From: Acidobacteriota bacterium
GTDB lineage: Bacteria; Acidobacteriota; Terriglobia; Acidiferrales; UBA7541
Reading direction: 5' to 3'
DNA: 64,000 nucleotides
NCBI GenBank assembly: GCA_021818865.1
Contig: JAKASX010000006.1
Span: forward strand, 1 to 64,000
Within the stretch, counting starts at the first letter, position 1, and every line of letters starts with the position of its first letter. Under the pieces are notes generated by a model. That model was not told the DNA's origin and did not search any database. It worked only from the letters and a program-made list of their open reading frames with translations. The position numbers and the translations under genes were made by a program. This document shows, in pieces, positions 33,703 through 45,067 of this stretch.

Positions 33703-36090
33703 TCAGTAGGGCCAGGTCCAGTCGCGGATTTCCGGCATGTCGTCGCCGTTCTCGACGATGTACTGCTTGTGCTGGATGAGCCGGTCGCGCAAGCGCTGCT
33801 TGAAATGGCCGGCGACGCGGCCGAGGCGCGGGACCCGGTCGATGACGTCGGAAGCGAGATGGAAACGGTCGAGATCGTTGAGGACGGTCATATCGAAGGG
33901 CGTGGTGGTGGTTCCTTCTTCTTTATATCCGCGAACGTGCAGATTGTCGTGGTTTGTGCGGCGATAGGTGAGCCGGTGAATCAGCCACGGATAGCCATGG
34001 TAGGCGAAGATGATCGGCCGATCGGTGGTGAAAATGGAATCGAAGTCGCGATCGGAGAGACCGTGCGGATGCTCCGAGGATGGCTGGAGGGTCATCAGAT
34101 CGACGACGTTGACGGCGCGGATTTTGATATCGGGAAACGATTGGCGTAGCAGATCGATGGCGGCCAGGGTTTCGAGCGTGGGAATGTCGCCGGCGCAGGC
34201 CATGACGACGTCAGGTTCGCCGCCATCGTCGTTGCTGGCCCAATCCCAGATGCCGATGCCGGCGGTGCAATGGCGGATGGCGGCGTCGCGATCGAGCCAT
34301 TGAAGGGCGGGCTGCTTTCCCGCGACGATCACGTTGACGTAATTGCGGCTGCGCAGGCAATGATCGGCCACCGACAGCAGCGTATTGGCGTCGGGAGGGA
34401 GATAGACGCGGACGACGTCGGCTTTTTTGTTGACGACGTGATCGATGAAGCCGGGATCCTGATGCGAGAAGCCGTTGTGGTCCTGGCGCCAGACGTGCGA
34501 GGTGAGCAGATAGTTGAGCGAGGCGATCGGCCGGCGCCACGGGATTTGGCGGGTCACCTTGAGCCATTTCGCGTGCTGATTGAACATCGAATCCACGATG
34601 TGGATGAACGCCTCGTAGCAGGAAAAGAATCCGTGGCGGCCGGTCAGCAGATAGCCCTCGAGCCAGCCCTGGCACATGTGCTCGCTCAAGACCTCGAGAA
34701 TGCGGCCGTCGGGCGACACGTGCTCGTCGGTTTTGACGAACGGGCCGGTGAACATTTTGTCGGTGACTTCGAATAAGGCGTCGAGGCGATTGGAACTGGT
34801 CTCGTCGGGGCCGAAAACGCGGAAACTCGAGGGATTGAGTTTCATGACGTCGCGTAGGAAGCCCCCGAGGATGCGCGTGGCTTCGGCGATCTCAGTTCCC
34901 GGCTTCGTCACCGGTACGGCGTAGTCGCGGAAATCGGGCATCTGGAGATCGCGCAGCAGCAGGCCGCCGTTGGCGTGGGGATTCGAACCCATGCGGCGGT
35001 TTCCTTTCGGGGCAAGCTCCGCGAGTTCGGGACGCAGGCGGCCCTCGGCGTCGAAAAGCTTTTCGGGGCAGTAGCCGCGCATCCATTTTTCGAGCATCTG
35101 ACGATGCTCCGGATTCGTGGCGGCAGCGGAAATCGGCACCTGATGCGCGCGCCAGGTGCCTTCGACCGGCAATCCATCCACCTCCTTCGGCCCGGTCCAT
35201 CCCTTGGGCGTCCGGAGAACGATCAAGGGCCAGATGGGACGCGCGGCGAATCCCTTCGAGCGCGCCTGCTTCTGAATGGCGGCGATTTCCGCGATTGACT
35301 CTTCGATCGCGGCGGCCATTTTCTGGTGCATCGGATCGGGCTCGGAGCCCTCGACGAAAATCGGCCGATAGCCGCAGCCGGAGAAAAACGCGCCGAGTTC
35401 GTCGTCGGTCATGCGACCGAGCACGGTGGGGTTGTTGATTTTGTAGCCGTTCAGATGAAGGACGGGCAGCACGGCTCCGTCGCGCGTTGGATTGAGGAAT
35501 TTATTTCCATGCCAACTGGTGGCCAGGGGCCCGGTTTCGGATTCGCCGTCGCCGACGACGCAGCAAACGAGCAGATCGGGATTATCGAACGCGGCCCCGT
35601 AGGCATGGGCGAGTGAATAGCCGAGTTCGCCGCCTTCGTGAATCGACCCGGGGGTTTCCGGCGCGACGTGGCTGGGCACGCCGCCGGGAAAGGAAAATTG
35701 CTTGAAGAGGCGCTGCAGGCCGCGTTCGTTTTGCGGCACGTTCGAATAGAGCTCGCTGTAGGTGCCTTCGAGATACGTGTTGGCGACCAGTCCCGGGCCG
35801 CCGTGGCCGGGACCAGTGATGAAAATCACGTTCAAATCGTGCCGGCGAATCATGCGATTCAGATGGACGTAGATGAAGTTGAGACCTGGCGTCGTGCCCC
35901 AATGGCCCAGCAGGCGCGTCTTGATGTCCTCGGGAGCAAGCGGACGGCGGAGGAGCGGATTTTCCTTCAGATAAATCTGTCCGACCGAAAGATAATTCGC
36001 GGCGCGCCAGTAAGAGTTGAGCCGAGCGAGCTCATCGGCGGGAATCGCCGCCGCGGCCGTGGAGGAACGTTTTGCGGAAGGCTTTGCCAT
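33703..36090 (-). CDS. xfp: xylulose-5-phosphate/fructose-6-phosphate phosphoketolase
   Basis: This 795-residue TPP enzyme is full length. Visible signatures are [42 protein letters not shown] (both hallmark XFP patterns), the [11 protein letters not shown] motif (about 170-177) and a C-terminal transketolase-like domain. It splits xylulose-5-P or fructose-6-P with phosphate into acetyl-phosphate plus triose- or erythrose-phosphate. The start ATG follows AAGGGG. It lies 99 bp downstream of glgP with an inverted repeat in the gap, and ackA begins 3 bp later, so these enzymes act in one pathway. Confidence 0.95.
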   Translation of the reverse strand: MAKPSAKRSSTAAAAIPADELARLNSYWRAANYLSVGQIYLKENPLLRRPLAPEDIKTRLLGHWGTTPGLNFIYVHLNRMIRRHDLNVIFITGPGHGGPGLVANTYLEGTYSELYSNVPQNERGLQRLFKQFSFPGGVPSHVAPETPGSIHEGGELGYSLAHAYGAAFDNPDLLVCCVVGDGESETGPLATSWHGNKFLNPTRDGAVLPVLHLNGYKINNPTVLGRMTDDELGAFFSGCGYRPIFVEGSEPDPMHQKMAAAIEESIAEIAAIQKQARSKGFAARPIWPLIVLRTPKGWTGPKEVDGLPVEGTWRAHQVPISAAATNPEHRQMLEKWMRGYCPEKLFDAEGRLRPELAELAPKGNRRMGSNPHANGGLLLRDLQMPDFRDYAVPVTKPGTEIAEATRILGGFLRDVMKLNPSSFRVFGPDETSSNRLDALFEVTDKMFTGPFVKTDEHVSPDGRILEVLSEHMCQGWLEGYLLTGRHGFFSCYEAFIHIVDSMFNQHAKWLKVTRQIPWRRPIASLNYLLTSHVWRQDHNGFSHQDPGFIDHVVNKKADVVRVYLPPDANTLLSVADHCLRSRNYVNVIVAGKQPALQWLDRDAAIRHCTAGIGIWDWASNDDGGEPDVVMACAGDIPTLETLAAIDLLRQSFPDIKIRAVNVVDLMTLQPSSEHPHGLSDRDFDSIFTTDRPIIFAYHGYPWLIHRLTYRRTNHDNLHVRGYKEEGTTTTPFDMTVLNDLDRFHLASDVIDRVPRLGRVAGHFKQRLRDRLIQHKQYIVENGDDMPEIRDWTWPY

Positions 36091-36158
36091 GATGATTCCC
36101 CTTTCCCCGAATTCTCATTTCCCACGTTCGCCGCGGTAGGTCCCGCGCCGTGCCGAAC

Positions 36159-36174
36159 GCAAATACCGATTTGC
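36159..36174. promoter_or_regulatory. inverted repeat between glgP and xfp
   Basis: GCAAAT-ACCG-ATTTGC forms a perfect 6-bp stem with a 4-base loop in the 99-bp gap before xfp. No T-run follows, so an operator or processing hairpin is more likely than a terminator. Confidence 0.4.
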
Positions 36175-36189
36175 CGCACTGCGAATATT

Positions 36190-38340
36190 TTATTTCGGCG
36201 GCGAGAGCGCGGGAACGTAGAGCTTCTCCACGTATTCCTTGGCCATGCGGCGGGTGCCGAAGGCCGGCGCCACGCTCGAGATGGCTCGCTTCATCACGCG
36301 AATGAATTCGTGCGGCATTTCCTCGGCCGATTGCCTGTAGTAGAGCGGGATGATCTGCCGTTCGAGCAGACGGTAGATGGCATCGGCGTCGGAGGGCGAG
36401 CGGTCGCCCTCGCCCGCTTCCGCGCCGAAAGCCCAGCCGTTTTCGCCGTTGAAGCCTTCGATCCACCAGCCGTCGAGGATGGAAAGGTTGGGCACGCCGT
36501 TGACGGCGGCTTTCATTCCGCTCGTTCCGCTGGCCTCGAGCGGTGGCAGCGGATTGTTGAGCCATAAGTCCACGCCGCAAACCATGTGGAGCGCGAGTTC
36601 CTGGTCGTAATTTTCGACGAAGGCGATGCGGGCGCCGAGCGCGGGATCCTGGGCGAGGCGAAAAACGCTTTGAATCAGCCGGCGGCCTTCGGCGTCGGAG
36701 GGATGGGCCTTGCCGGCGAAGACGATCTGCGTGGGATGCCAGGGATCGAGCAGGATGCGTTTCAGCCGGTCGAGATCGAAGAGGATGAGATCGGGACGCT
36801 TGTAGCCGGTGAAGCGGCGTGCGAAACCGATGGTGAAAATTTCGGGATCGAGCAGGCTGCCCTGCGCGACGACGCTTTCGGCGCGCACGCTTCCGCTTTC
36901 CCAGCGCCGGCGCGCGCGTTCGCGGATTTCGCCGAATAGGCGCGCTTTCAGTTCCTGATGCGCCTGCCACAGCTCGCGATCGGGGATGCGCTCGACCAGC
37001 GCCCAGATGGCGGCGCGATCCTGGTTGTCGCGCCAGCCGGGGCCGAGGTAACGGTCGAGGAGCGGCTGGATCGCGAAGGGATTCATCCAGGTGGAAAGAT
37101 GGACGCCGTTGGTGATGGCGGAGATGGGAACCTCCTCCGGTTTCCGGTCGGGCCAGAGCGGCGCCCACATTTTTCGGGCCGCTTCGCCATGGCGACGGCT
37201 CACCGCGTTCGAGGCGCCCGCGGCGCGCAGGGCGAAAACCGTCATGTTGAAGCCGGCGGCGGGATTCGCCGGATCCACGCCGAGGGCGAAAACGCGCTGG
37301 CAATCGTCGCTCAAGCGCGAGCGGAAAGCGGAGAAATATTTTTCCATCAGCGCGAAAGGGAAAACGTCCGTGCCGGCGGCGACGGGGGTGTGGGTGGTGA
37401 AGATGGACGTGGTGCGGACGCGGCTGAGCGCCTCGTCGAAACTCGCTCCCTCCTCGCCGCACTCGCACATGCGCTCGAGCAGGGCCAGGGCTGGATGGCC
37501 CTCGTTGATGTGCACGGCGGAGGGATGTATGCCGAGCGCGCGCAGGGCGCGCATGCCGCCGATGCCCAGCACGATTTCCTGGCGCAGGCGCTGCTCGGGA
37601 CTGGTGGCGTAGAGGTGATGGGCGATCGCGCGATCCCACGGCTGGTTCAGGGCGATATCGGTATCGAGCAGGAAAACGGGAACGCGGCCGACATCCGCGC
37701 GCCAGAGTGTGACGTGCACGGGAGGATCGAAAAGGGTGAGGGGAACGACGAGCGGTGAGCCGTTTGCGTCGAGGACGGCGGTGATGGGGTCGGCGACGCG
37801 AGCGAGCGTGAGTTCTTCTTCTTCCTGGAAACCGTCGTCGCGAATGCGCTGGGTGACGTAGCCGCGCGAATAGATCAAGCCGACGGCGACGGCGGGAACG
37901 GCGAGATCGCTCAATTCCTTCACGTAGTCGCCGGCAAGAACGCCGAGGCCGCCGGCATAGAGCGGCAGCGAGGAATGGAAAGCGTATTCGGCGGAGAAAT
38001 AGGCGAGAGGACCGGCAAGGCCGCGATGCTCGGCGGGAAACCAGCCGGCGCGGGAAGCGACGGCTGCCCGGAAACGCTCGAAGACGGCGTCGTAGAGAGC
38101 GAGAAAGGCGGAATCGGATGCGGCGGATTGAAGCGCCTCCTCGGGCAAAACTTCAAGAAGGCGAATGGGATTTTCGTCGCTTTCGCGCCAGAGCTGTGCA
38201 TCGAGCGCGCGAAACATTTCCCACGCCTGCCCCTGCCAGCTCCACCACAGATTGTATGCGATCGGCTCGAGACCTCGAATGCGCTCCGGCAGATGAGGCA
38301 AACGCGGAATCTGGCCGGGCGGAAAATCGGCGGGCGTCAC
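36190..38340 (-). CDS. glgP: alpha-glucan (glycogen) phosphorylase, short form
   Basis: A 716-residue GT35 phosphorylase of the shorter bacterial/archaeal class. It has an N-terminal DUF3417 domain (residues about 12-110, LPERIRGLEPIAYNLWWSW) and the phosphorylase core with the PLP-lysine motif GTSGMKAAVNG (Lys about 610). It cleaves glycogen with phosphate to glucose-1-phosphate. The start overlaps the glgX stop by 4 bp, so the debranching enzyme and phosphorylase are translated together. The product feeds pgm, which is divergent 2.4 kb upstream, and then the phosphoketolase genes downstream. Confidence 0.92.
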   Translation of the reverse strand: MTPADFPPGQIPRLPHLPERIRGLEPIAYNLWWSWQGQAWEMFRALDAQLWRESDENPIRLLEVLPEEALQSAASDSAFLALYDAVFERFRAAVASRAGWFPAEHRGLAGPLAYFSAEYAFHSSLPLYAGGLGVLAGDYVKELSDLAVPAVAVGLIYSRGYVTQRIRDDGFQEEEELTLARVADPITAVLDANGSPLVVPLTLFDPPVHVTLWRADVGRVPVFLLDTDIALNQPWDRAIAHHLYATSPEQRLRQEIVLGIGGMRALRALGIHPSAVHINEGHPALALLERMCECGEEGASFDEALSRVRTTSIFTTHTPVAAGTDVFPFALMEKYFSAFRSRLSDDCQRVFALGVDPANPAAGFNMTVFALRAAGASNAVSRRHGEAARKMWAPLWPDRKPEEVPISAITNGVHLSTWMNPFAIQPLLDRYLGPGWRDNQDRAAIWALVERIPDRELWQAHQELKARLFGEIRERARRRWESGSVRAESVVAQGSLLDPEIFTIGFARRFTGYKRPDLILFDLDRLKRILLDPWHPTQIVFAGKAHPSDAEGRRLIQSVFRLAQDPALGARIAFVENYDQELALHMVCGVDLWLNNPLPPLEASGTSGMKAAVNGVPNLSILDGWWIEGFNGENGWAFGAEAGEGDRSPSDADAIYRLLERQIIPLYYRQSAEEMPHEFIRVMKRAISSVAPAFGTRRMAKEYVEKLYVPALSPPK

Positions 38341-40496
38341 GCCGCACCCCCTCGGGCGAGCAGCACTGCGCTTGCGCGCGGACCCAGGCGATAGAACGCC
38401 GGATTGGGGACGGGAGACTCGTCGCCGAGCTCGCGAATGTCGTTTGGAGACGCGAGTGACGTGTCGGCGGCCAGATGCCAGGCGCCGGAAACGGGCGCGG
38501 GCAGGGCGAAGGCGGCAGGTTCCGTGCCGGCGTTGAAGAGCAGGCAGAGATCGGGTTCGGTGCGGCCGAAAATCAGGCAGCCGAGCGCGCGCTGTTCCTT
38601 GTCTGTCCAGTCGGGTGGTGCGCCCTCAGAGTTGAACCAGCGCACATCCCTGCCTCCGTAGAAGGCTTCGCGGCGGAGCACGGGATGGGCGCGGCGGAAG
38701 GCGATCATGAGCCGCGTGAAGCGATGGATTTCGAGGTGCCGCTCGACGAGCGACCAGTCATACCAACTGGTTTCGTTGTCCTGGCAATAGGCGTTGTTGT
38801 TGCCGCGTTGGGTGCGGCGAAATTCATCGCCGCCCAGCAGCATCGGCACGCCGCGGGAAACGAACAGAGTGAGCAGAAAATTCTTGATCAGGCGTTTGCG
38901 CAAGGATTCGACGGTGGAATTGGTGCTGGGGCCCTCGACGCCGCAATTGTCGCTGTCGTTATAGTCGGAGCCGTCGCGATTTTCCTCGCCGTTGGCCTCG
39001 TTGTGCTTCTCGCGGTAGCTGACGAGATCGTTGAGCGTGAAACCGTCATGGCAGGTGACGAAATTCACGCTGCACGCGGGTGTTTTGCCCGACGGTTGGT
39101 AAAGATCGGAACTGCCGCAGATGCGGCTGGCGAGCGCGCCGACGCCCTGAGGCTCGCCAAGCCAGAAACGGCGAACGTCGTCGCGGAAGCGGCCGTTCCA
39201 TTCCATCCAGCGGCGCTCGGAAAAACTGCCGACCTGATACGCGCCGCCGGCATCCCAGGCCTCGGCGACGAGCTTGACGTCGCGCAAAATGGCGTCCTCG
39301 GCGAGCGATTCGAGGAGCGGGGGATTCGGAAGCAGGCGGCCGTCGCGGCCGCGGCCGAGCACGGAGGCGAGATCGAAGCGGAAACCGTCCACGTGGGTTT
39401 CGATCACCCAGTAGCGGAGAACGTTGCGGATGAATTCGCGAACGACGGGATGATTCGCGTTGAGCGTGTTGCCGGTTCCGGTGAAGTCGCGATAGCGGCG
39501 GCAATCGCTTTCGTCGAGCAGGTAATAAATCGGATTGTCGATGCCGCGCAGGAAAAGCGTTGGACCGACGGCGTTTCCCTCGGCGGTGTGATTGAGGATG
39601 ACGTCGAGCAGGACCTCGATGCCGGCGCGATGGAAGGATTTCACCATCTGCTGGAATTCGGGGAGGCAAGCGCCGCGTTCCTTCGCGCTCGCGTACGACT
39701 GCTTCGGCGCGACGAAAGCGACCGGATTGTAGCCCCAGTAGTTTTTCAGGCGCTCGCCGGTTTCGGGATTCACGCGCGTCAATTCGTTTTCGTTGAATTC
39801 GGTGACCGGCATCAGCTCGATCGTGGTGACGCCGAGTTCGCGGAAATAAGGAATGAGTTCGGTGAGGCCGAGATAGGTGCCGGGATGGGCGACGCGGGAA
39901 CTGGGATGGATCGACGCGCCGCGGACGTGCGTTTCGTAAATGACGGTGTCGGCCGCCGAAAGGAGCGGGGATCTGTCCCCCTCCCAATCGAAGTGGTGAT
40001 GCACGTAGACGGATTTGGGCATGGCGCCGGCGTCGTCTTCATGGGAGGGCGCATCGGGCGAAGCGCCGGGGGAATCGTCGTAGCCGCGCGCGGGACCGAA
40101 ATCCCAATGCGCGTTTCCCTCGATTGCCGAAGCGAGTGGATCGAGCAGCATTTTTTGCGGATTGAAGCGCAACCCCTGGCACGGCTCGTAAGGGCCGTCG
40201 ACGCGATAGGCGTAGAGCTGGCCGCTTGGCACTCCTTTCACCCACACGTGCCAGACGTCGCCGGTGCGATTTCTGACGGGATCGAGAGGGATCGAGCGCG
40301 ATGGGGTGGCATCCTCGGGGTGGTCGTAGAATTCCAGCGTGACGCCGCTGGCGTGGCGGCTGAAGAGCGAAAAATTCACGCCGTCGTGATGGACCTGGGC
40401 GTTCCACGGGAGCGGCCATCCGTCGCGAATCTCGGGTGCCTTGGAATTGGCTGCCGGCGGAGGAGTGGTTTGATTCGAGACATTCCGTTTGGGCAT
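38337..40496 (-). CDS. glgX: glycogen debranching enzyme
   Basis: The start is ATG 40496 ([13 protein letters not shown]), since the longer upstream frame lacks conservation; length is 719 residues. It has an N-terminal CBM48 domain (about 20-140), then a GH13 barrel with [29 protein letters not shown] (nucleophile Asp near 374), [11 protein letters not shown] (acid/base Glu) and [14 protein letters not shown]. The GlgX/isoamylase family removes alpha-1,6 branches left by phosphorylase. It heads the operon with glgP, xfp and ackA, and is divergent from pgm across a 238-bp gap. Confidence 0.92.
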   Translation of the reverse strand: MPKRNVSNQTTPPPAANSKAPEIRDGWPLPWNAQVHHDGVNFSLFSRHASGVTLEFYDHPEDATPSRSIPLDPVRNRTGDVWHVWVKGVPSGQLYAYRVDGPYEPCQGLRFNPQKMLLDPLASAIEGNAHWDFGPARGYDDSPGASPDAPSHEDDAGAMPKSVYVHHHFDWEGDRSPLLSAADTVIYETHVRGASIHPSSRVAHPGTYLGLTELIPYFRELGVTTIELMPVTEFNENELTRVNPETGERLKNYWGYNPVAFVAPKQSYASAKERGACLPEFQQMVKSFHRAGIEVLLDVILNHTAEGNAVGPTLFLRGIDNPIYYLLDESDCRRYRDFTGTGNTLNANHPVVREFIRNVLRYWVIETHVDGFRFDLASVLGRGRDGRLLPNPPLLESLAEDAILRDVKLVAEAWDAGGAYQVGSFSERRWMEWNGRFRDDVRRFWLGEPQGVGALASRICGSSDLYQPSGKTPACSVNFVTCHDGFTLNDLVSYREKHNEANGEENRDGSDYNDSDNCGVEGPSTNSTVESLRKRLIKNFLLTLFVSRGVPMLLGGDEFRRTQRGNNNAYCQDNETSWYDWSLVERHLEIHRFTRLMIAFRRAHPVLRREAFYGGRDVRWFNSEGAPPDWTDKEQRALGCLIFGRTEPDLCLLFNAGTEPAAFALPAPVSGAWHLAADTSLASPNDIRELGDESPVPNPAFYRLGPRASAVLLARGGAA

Positions 40497-40734
40497 CGCT
40501 GCTCGTTTCGGCGCAAGTGCTGAAATCGCGGCTCCCGCGTGCGCGCAATCGCTTGTTGCGCGGGCGGGGACGCCGCCGGCGCATTCCGAGCCGTTTAGCT
40601 CAAGGATACACGCAGTCCGCCGAATCAAACAGCGGCGTGCGGAAATGGGAGCGCGCCGACACTCGTCGGCGCCGCAACCTGGCGGGAGAAATAGGCAAGC
40701 GGGAGTAAAATCCAAGCGTGAGGTGAAGAACGCC
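40497..40734. promoter_or_regulatory. divergent regulatory region between glgX and pgm
   Basis: This 238-bp gap must contain promoters for both the glycogen operon and pgm. It holds a perfect hairpin GCGCCGAC-ACTC-GTCGGCGC (40653-40672) upstream of pgm and a TAAAAT (40706-40711) near the pgm start. No good -35 was found for either direction. Confidence 0.4.
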
Positions 40735-42384
40735 GTGGCCATTCATCCCCGCGCAGGCCAGCCCGCAACGCCCGATCTGCTGATCGATTCCGAACGTCTG
40801 AAACGCGAATACTACGATCGGCGGCCCGACCTCGAAGATCCCAGCCAGTTGGTGCATTTCGGCACGAGCGGACATCGCGGAACGCCCAACAACGGCAGTT
40901 TCACGGAAGCCCACATTCTGGCGATCGCGCAAGCGATTTGCGATTACCGCACGGCGCGGAAAATTTCGGGGCCGCTTTTCATGGGGCAGGATACGCATGC
41001 GCTTTCGGGCCCGGCGCAACAAACAGCGCTCGAAGTGCTGGCGGCAAATGGCGTCGAGACGCGGATTCAGCCGCGCGGCGGCGCAACGCCGATTCCCGCC
41101 GTTTCGCGCGCGATCTTGGAACACAACCTTTCGGGCGCAGGCGCAATGGCTGATGGAATCATCATCAGCCCGTCGCACAATCCGCCCGAAGACGGCGGCT
41201 TCAAGTACAACCCTCCGAACGGCGGCCCGGCGGATACGGAAGTGACGCGATGGATCGAGCGGCGCGCGAACGAACTGCTCGGCGGCGGGAATCGCGACGT
41301 GAAGAGGTTCGGCTACGCGGCGGCGCTGAGCGCGGAAACGACGCGGGAATTCGATTTCGTGACCCCGTACGTGCGCGACCTGGCGCTGGCGATCGATATG
41401 GAGGCGATTCGGTCGGCCGGCGTGCGCATCGGGGTCGATCCATTGGGAGGAGCGTCGCTCGCGTATTGGGAGCCGATCGCGACAATGTACCGGCTCAAAA
41501 TCGAAGTGGTGAATCGAACGCTCGATCCGGCATTCGGTTTCATGACGCTCGATCACGACGGGAAGATCCGGATGGATTGTTCGAGTCCGTACGCGATGGC
41601 GAAACTCGTCGCGCTGAAGGACCGGTTCGATGTGGCGTTTGGAACCGATCCCGACGCCGACCGGCACGGGATCGTGGCGCCGTCATCGGGATTATTGAAC
41701 CCGAATCATTTTCTTGCCGTTGCCGTCGCCTACCTGCTCGATCGGCGGCCGGGCTGGCCGCGGCAGGCGGCGGTGGGAAAAACGCTGGTGACAAGCGCTA
41801 TGATCGACCGCGTGGTGGAAAGCCGAGGACGGCGGTTGTGTGAAGTGCCGGTGGGATTCAAATGGTTTGCCGCAGGACTCTACGATTCGAGTTTCTGTTT
41901 CGGGGGCGAGGAGAGCGCGGGCGCGTCCTTTCTGCGGAAAGACGGGCGCGTGTGGACCACCGACAAGGATGGATTGTTGCTGGGCTTGTTGGCCGCGGAA
42001 ATCACCGCGTGCACGGGCGGCGATCCCGGCGTGCGCTACCGCGACCTGACCGCGCAATTTGGAGCGCCGTGCTACCAACGGATCGATCTGCCAGCGACGC
42101 CGCAGGAAAAGCAGGCGCTCGAGCGGCTGGATCCGGAGTCGATTGAAGCGAAGGAACTGGCCGGTGAGCCGATCCTGGAAAAACTGACACGCGCTCCGGG
42201 AAACGGCGCGAGCATCGGCGGATTGAAAGTGACGGCGAAAAGCGGATGGTTTGCCGTTCGGCCTTCCGGCACGGAAAATATTTGCAAGATTTACGCGGAA
42301 AGTTTTCTCGGTGAAAGACACCTCGAAGAGTTGCAGGCCGCCGCGCGAGAGATTGTGTCGCGAGCGATGGGCCGGCGCGAATAG
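40735..42384 (+). CDS. pgm: phosphoglucomutase, alpha-D-glucose phosphate-specific
   Basis: The GTG start at 40735 gives [16 protein letters not shown], matching the MAIHNRAGQPA start known for E. coli Pgm; the 549-residue length agrees as well. Phosphohexomutase motifs are [11 protein letters not shown] (about 44-54), the catalytic phosphoserine loop [15 protein letters not shown] (about 147-161), the Mg site DPDADRHG and the sugar-binding [11 protein letters not shown]. It interconverts glucose-1-P and glucose-6-P, the step between glycogen phosphorolysis and central metabolism. It is divergent from glgX. Confidence 0.95.
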   Translation: MAIHPRAGQPATPDLLIDSERLKREYYDRRPDLEDPSQLVHFGTSGHRGTPNNGSFTEAHILAIAQAICDYRTARKISGPLFMGQDTHALSGPAQQTALEVLAANGVETRIQPRGGATPIPAVSRAILEHNLSGAGAMADGIIISPSHNPPEDGGFKYNPPNGGPADTEVTRWIERRANELLGGGNRDVKRFGYAAALSAETTREFDFVTPYVRDLALAIDMEAIRSAGVRIGVDPLGGASLAYWEPIATMYRLKIEVVNRTLDPAFGFMTLDHDGKIRMDCSSPYAMAKLVALKDRFDVAFGTDPDADRHGIVAPSSGLLNPNHFLAVAVAYLLDRRPGWPRQAAVGKTLVTSAMIDRVVESRGRRLCEVPVGFKWFAAGLYDSSFCFGGEESAGASFLRKDGRVWTTDKDGLLLGLLAAEITACTGGDPGVRYRDLTAQFGAPCYQRIDLPATPQEKQALERLDPESIEAKELAGEPILEKLTRAPGNGASIGGLKVTAKSGWFAVRPSGTENICKIYAESFLGERHLEELQAAAREIVSRAMGRRE

Positions 42385-42452
42385 CGCGGCAGCGTCGCGG
42401 CGCGCGGGAAGCAAGCACTCCGCAGCGGAGACGAAAGGGAAGTGAGGATGCG

Positions 42453-43451
42453 ATGAAAGCGTGTGTGTTGCGCGCGCCGAAGCCGGTTGAAACGAATCCG
42501 CTCGAATATGCCGACGCGCCCGAGCCGAGTCCGGCAAGAGGCGAAGTGCTGGTGCGCGTTTCCTGTTGCGGTGTGTGCCGAACGGATTTGCACGTCGTCG
42601 AAGGCGAACTCGCGCCGCGAAAATCGCCGGTGATTCCGGGCCACCAGGTGGTTGGGGTGGTCGAGCGGAGCGGCGAGGACACGAAGCGATTTGCAGCCGG
42701 CGCGCGAGTGGGAATCGCGTGGCTGCACCACACCGACGGCACGTGCCGCTATTGCCGCGCGGGGATGGAAAATCTTTGCGACGATCCTTCGTTCACCGGC
42801 TACAGCGTGGACGGAGGTTTCGCCGAATGGATCGGTGCGCCGGAGGATTTCGTCTATGCGATTCCGGCGGCGTTTCCCGATGAGCAAGCGGCGCCGCTTT
42901 TGTGCGCGGGAATCATCGGATTTCGCGCGCTGCGGCTTTCGGGAATCGAGGCGGGCGGACGGCTGGGCTTTTACGGTTTCGGCGCGGCCGCGCACGTGGC
43001 GATTCAGGTGGCGCGGCACTGGGGCGTGGAGGTCTACGCGATGACGCGCGACGCCCGGCATCAGCGCCTAGCGCGGGAGTTGGGCGCGGCGTGGGCCGGC
43101 GGAACGCTGGACGCTCCGCCGGTTCCGCTCGACGCCGCGATCATTTTCGCGCCGGCGGGAGAAATCATTCCGGCGGGGCTTGCGGCGTTGCGCAAGGGCG
43201 GAACGCTGGTGCTAGGCGGCATCCATATGAGCCCGATTCCGTCTTTCCGCTACGATCTGCTGTATGGGGAGCGCGTGATTCGCAGCGTGGCGAACAATAC
43301 TCGGAAGGACGGCGAGGATTTTCTTCGCGTGGCCGCTGAAATTCCGATCGACACGCACGTGGAGCTTTTTCCGCTGGAGGAAGCCAACCGCGCCCTCAAC
43401 GCGTTGAAAAACGATGCGATCCGCGGCGCGGCGGTGCTGCGCGTCCGCTGA
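42453..43451 (+). CDS. zinc-dependent alcohol dehydrogenase family protein
   Basis: This 332-residue medium-chain dehydrogenase shows the catalytic zinc Cys region [16 protein letters not shown] (about 30-45), GHQVVGVV, and a structural-zinc loop [18 protein letters not shown] (about 93-110). Only three of the usual four Cys are present there: the position of the first Cys is Asp. The Rossmann fold runs from about 160 ([14 protein letters not shown]). The family oxidises alcohols or reduces aldehydes with NAD(P). The missing Cys may weaken or alter structural zinc binding. It is 68 bp downstream of pgm on the same strand, without an obvious link to it. Confidence 0.85.
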   Translation: MKACVLRAPKPVETNPLEYADAPEPSPARGEVLVRVSCCGVCRTDLHVVEGELAPRKSPVIPGHQVVGVVERSGEDTKRFAAGARVGIAWLHHTDGTCRYCRAGMENLCDDPSFTGYSVDGGFAEWIGAPEDFVYAIPAAFPDEQAAPLLCAGIIGFRALRLSGIEAGGRLGFYGFGAAAHVAIQVARHWGVEVYAMTRDARHQRLARELGAAWAGGTLDAPPVPLDAAIIFAPAGEIIPAGLAALRKGGTLVLGGIHMSPIPSFRYDLLYGERVIRSVANNTRKDGEDFLRVAAEIPIDTHVELFPLEEANRALNALKNDAIRGAAVLRVR

Positions 43452-43505
43452 GAGTGGGGAGCGAGCGCTGAACGCGGCGCCGGCGCGGGCCGATTTTTTG
43501 CACCC

Positions 43506-43523
43506 TGCCGCGCATTCGCGGCA
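43506..43523. promoter_or_regulatory. hairpin between adh and egtB
   Basis: TGCCGCG-CATT-CGCGGCA (7-bp stem, 4-base loop) lies 55 bp after the adh stop and about 186 bp before egtB. No U-tract follows, so it could be an operator or a rho-independent-like structure lacking the tail. The rest of the 257-bp gap shows no clear promoter. Confidence 0.3.
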
Positions 43524-43708
43524 TCGAAAAGGGGTATTGGCAAGCGGAAACGTGCGCCGTGCCGGCGCTTCGCCCATCCGGCAGCGTAACCGTTTCCGCG
43601 AGCCAGGCCAGCCGTCCGCCCTGCGTAGGGTTTTTCGCTCCGCGGGGAATCTCACGGGAACGGCAATCGGCCACGGCCCTGAGCTACGCGCACGCCAGGA
43701 GGTTCGCC

Positions 43709-45040
43709 ATGTCAGCAGCGGCAACCGGTCTTTCCGCGGAAAACAACCTTGCACGACTGGCCGACGCCCGCGCGCGCACGGACCGACTGTTTGACGTGGT
43801 GCGCGAAGCTCATCTGTACGATCGGCCGATTCCGGAACGGCATCGGATCGTTTTTTATATTGGACATCTGGAGGCGTTCGATTGGAATCTGCTGCGTGAA
43901 CCGATTCGAGCCCGCGCGCCCTGGCGGCCGGATTTCGACCGACTGTTTGCGTTTGGCATCGATCCGGTGGACGGCGGCTTGCCGAGCGATAGCCCGCAGG
44001 ATTGGCCGGCGATCGAAGAAGTGCGGCGATACAACGCGGAGATTCGCGAAACGCTCGATGTGGCCCTCGGAACGGCAATGCGCGCGGCGAGCGGCGCGGA
44101 GCGGCAAGCGCTCGATCGGCTGTTGAACGTGGCGATCGAGCACCGGCTGATGCACGAGGAAACGCTCTGCTACATGTTTCACCGGCTGCCATACGAATGG
44201 AAGAATCGGCGGGAACAGGCTGCGACGCCGATCCCGCTGCGCGCGATGCGGCCGGAAATGGTGGAAATTCCCGCGGGAATCGCGCGACTGGGACTGCGGC
44301 GCGACGACGGCGCGCGCTTCGGCTGGGACAACGAATTCGACGCGCACGATGTGAACGTGCCCGCATTTCGCATGGACCGCTTCATGGTGACGAACGGGGA
44401 ATTTCTGGGATTCGTTGAAACGGGCGGATACGCGCGGCCGGAATTCTGGAGGGAACAGGATTGGCGTTGGATTTCCGCCGAGGGCGTCCGGCATCCGGCG
44501 TTTTGGAATCACAAACAGGGCGAATGGCAATGGCGAGGGATGTTCGAGGAAATTCCGTTGCCGCTCGACTGGCCGGTGTACGTGAGCCACGCCGAAGCCG
44601 CAGCGTACGCGCGGTGGGTGCGCAAGGCGCTGCCGAGCGAAGCGCAATGGCAGCGCGCAGCGTATGCCGAAAGCGCCTCGAACGAGCGGGAATTTCCGTG
44701 GGGCAACGAGCCGGCGTCCGCGCGGCGGGGAAATTTCGATTTCGCGAGGTTCGATCCGGCGCCCGTGCACGCGTGGCCGGAAAGTCGGAGCGCGTTTGGC
44801 GCGGAAGGAATGATAGGAAACGGATGGGAGTGGACGTCGAGCCGTTTCGCGCCGTTCCCGGGATTCGAGGCGTTCTCGTTTTATCCGGGCTATTCCGCGA
44901 ATTTCTTCGACGGAAAGCATTTCACGATGAAGGGAGGGTCGCCGCGCACGGCGCTCTCGATGCTGCGACCGAGTTTTCGCAACTGGTTTCAGGCGCATTA
45001 CCCGTACGTTTACGCCGGCCTTCGCTGCGTTTCGGCTTGA
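43709..45040 (+). CDS. egtB: ergothioneine biosynthesis sulfoxide synthase
   Basis: The start is ATG 43709 behind AGGAGG, giving 443 residues. The N-terminal DinB-like helical domain carries the iron ligands: His53 in GHLEAFDW and the HX3HXE motif H145RLMHEE. The C-terminal formylglycine-generating-enzyme-like domain (about 190-440) includes GNGWEWTSSRFAPFPGF and a GGSPRTA...RPSFRNWF tail. EgtB joins hercynine (trimethylhistidine) and a thiol with O2 to form the sulfoxide of ergothioneine. As egtA and egtC are absent, cysteine itself is the probable thiol, as described for the acidobacterial Chloracidobacterium enzyme. It is followed by egtD after 27 bp. Confidence 0.92.
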   Translation: MSAAATGLSAENNLARLADARARTDRLFDVVREAHLYDRPIPERHRIVFYIGHLEAFDWNLLREPIRARAPWRPDFDRLFAFGIDPVDGGLPSDSPQDWPAIEEVRRYNAEIRETLDVALGTAMRAASGAERQALDRLLNVAIEHRLMHEETLCYMFHRLPYEWKNRREQAATPIPLRAMRPEMVEIPAGIARLGLRRDDGARFGWDNEFDAHDVNVPAFRMDRFMVTNGEFLGFVETGGYARPEFWREQDWRWISAEGVRHPAFWNHKQGEWQWRGMFEEIPLPLDWPVYVSHAEAAAYARWVRKALPSEAQWQRAAYAESASNEREFPWGNEPASARRGNFDFARFDPAPVHAWPESRSAFGAEGMIGNGWEWTSSRFAPFPGFEAFSFYPGYSANFFDGKHFTMKGGSPRTALSMLRPSFRNWFQAHYPYVYAGLRCVSA

Positions 45041-45067
45041 GGCGCGGACGGGCGGCTTGGAGGGAAA

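Noticed and set aside
43477-43499. GCGCCGGCGC followed by six T after adh
   Set aside because: The sequence is self-complementary without a proper loop and the stem before the T-run is only 3-4 bp, so it is not a convincing intrinsic terminator.
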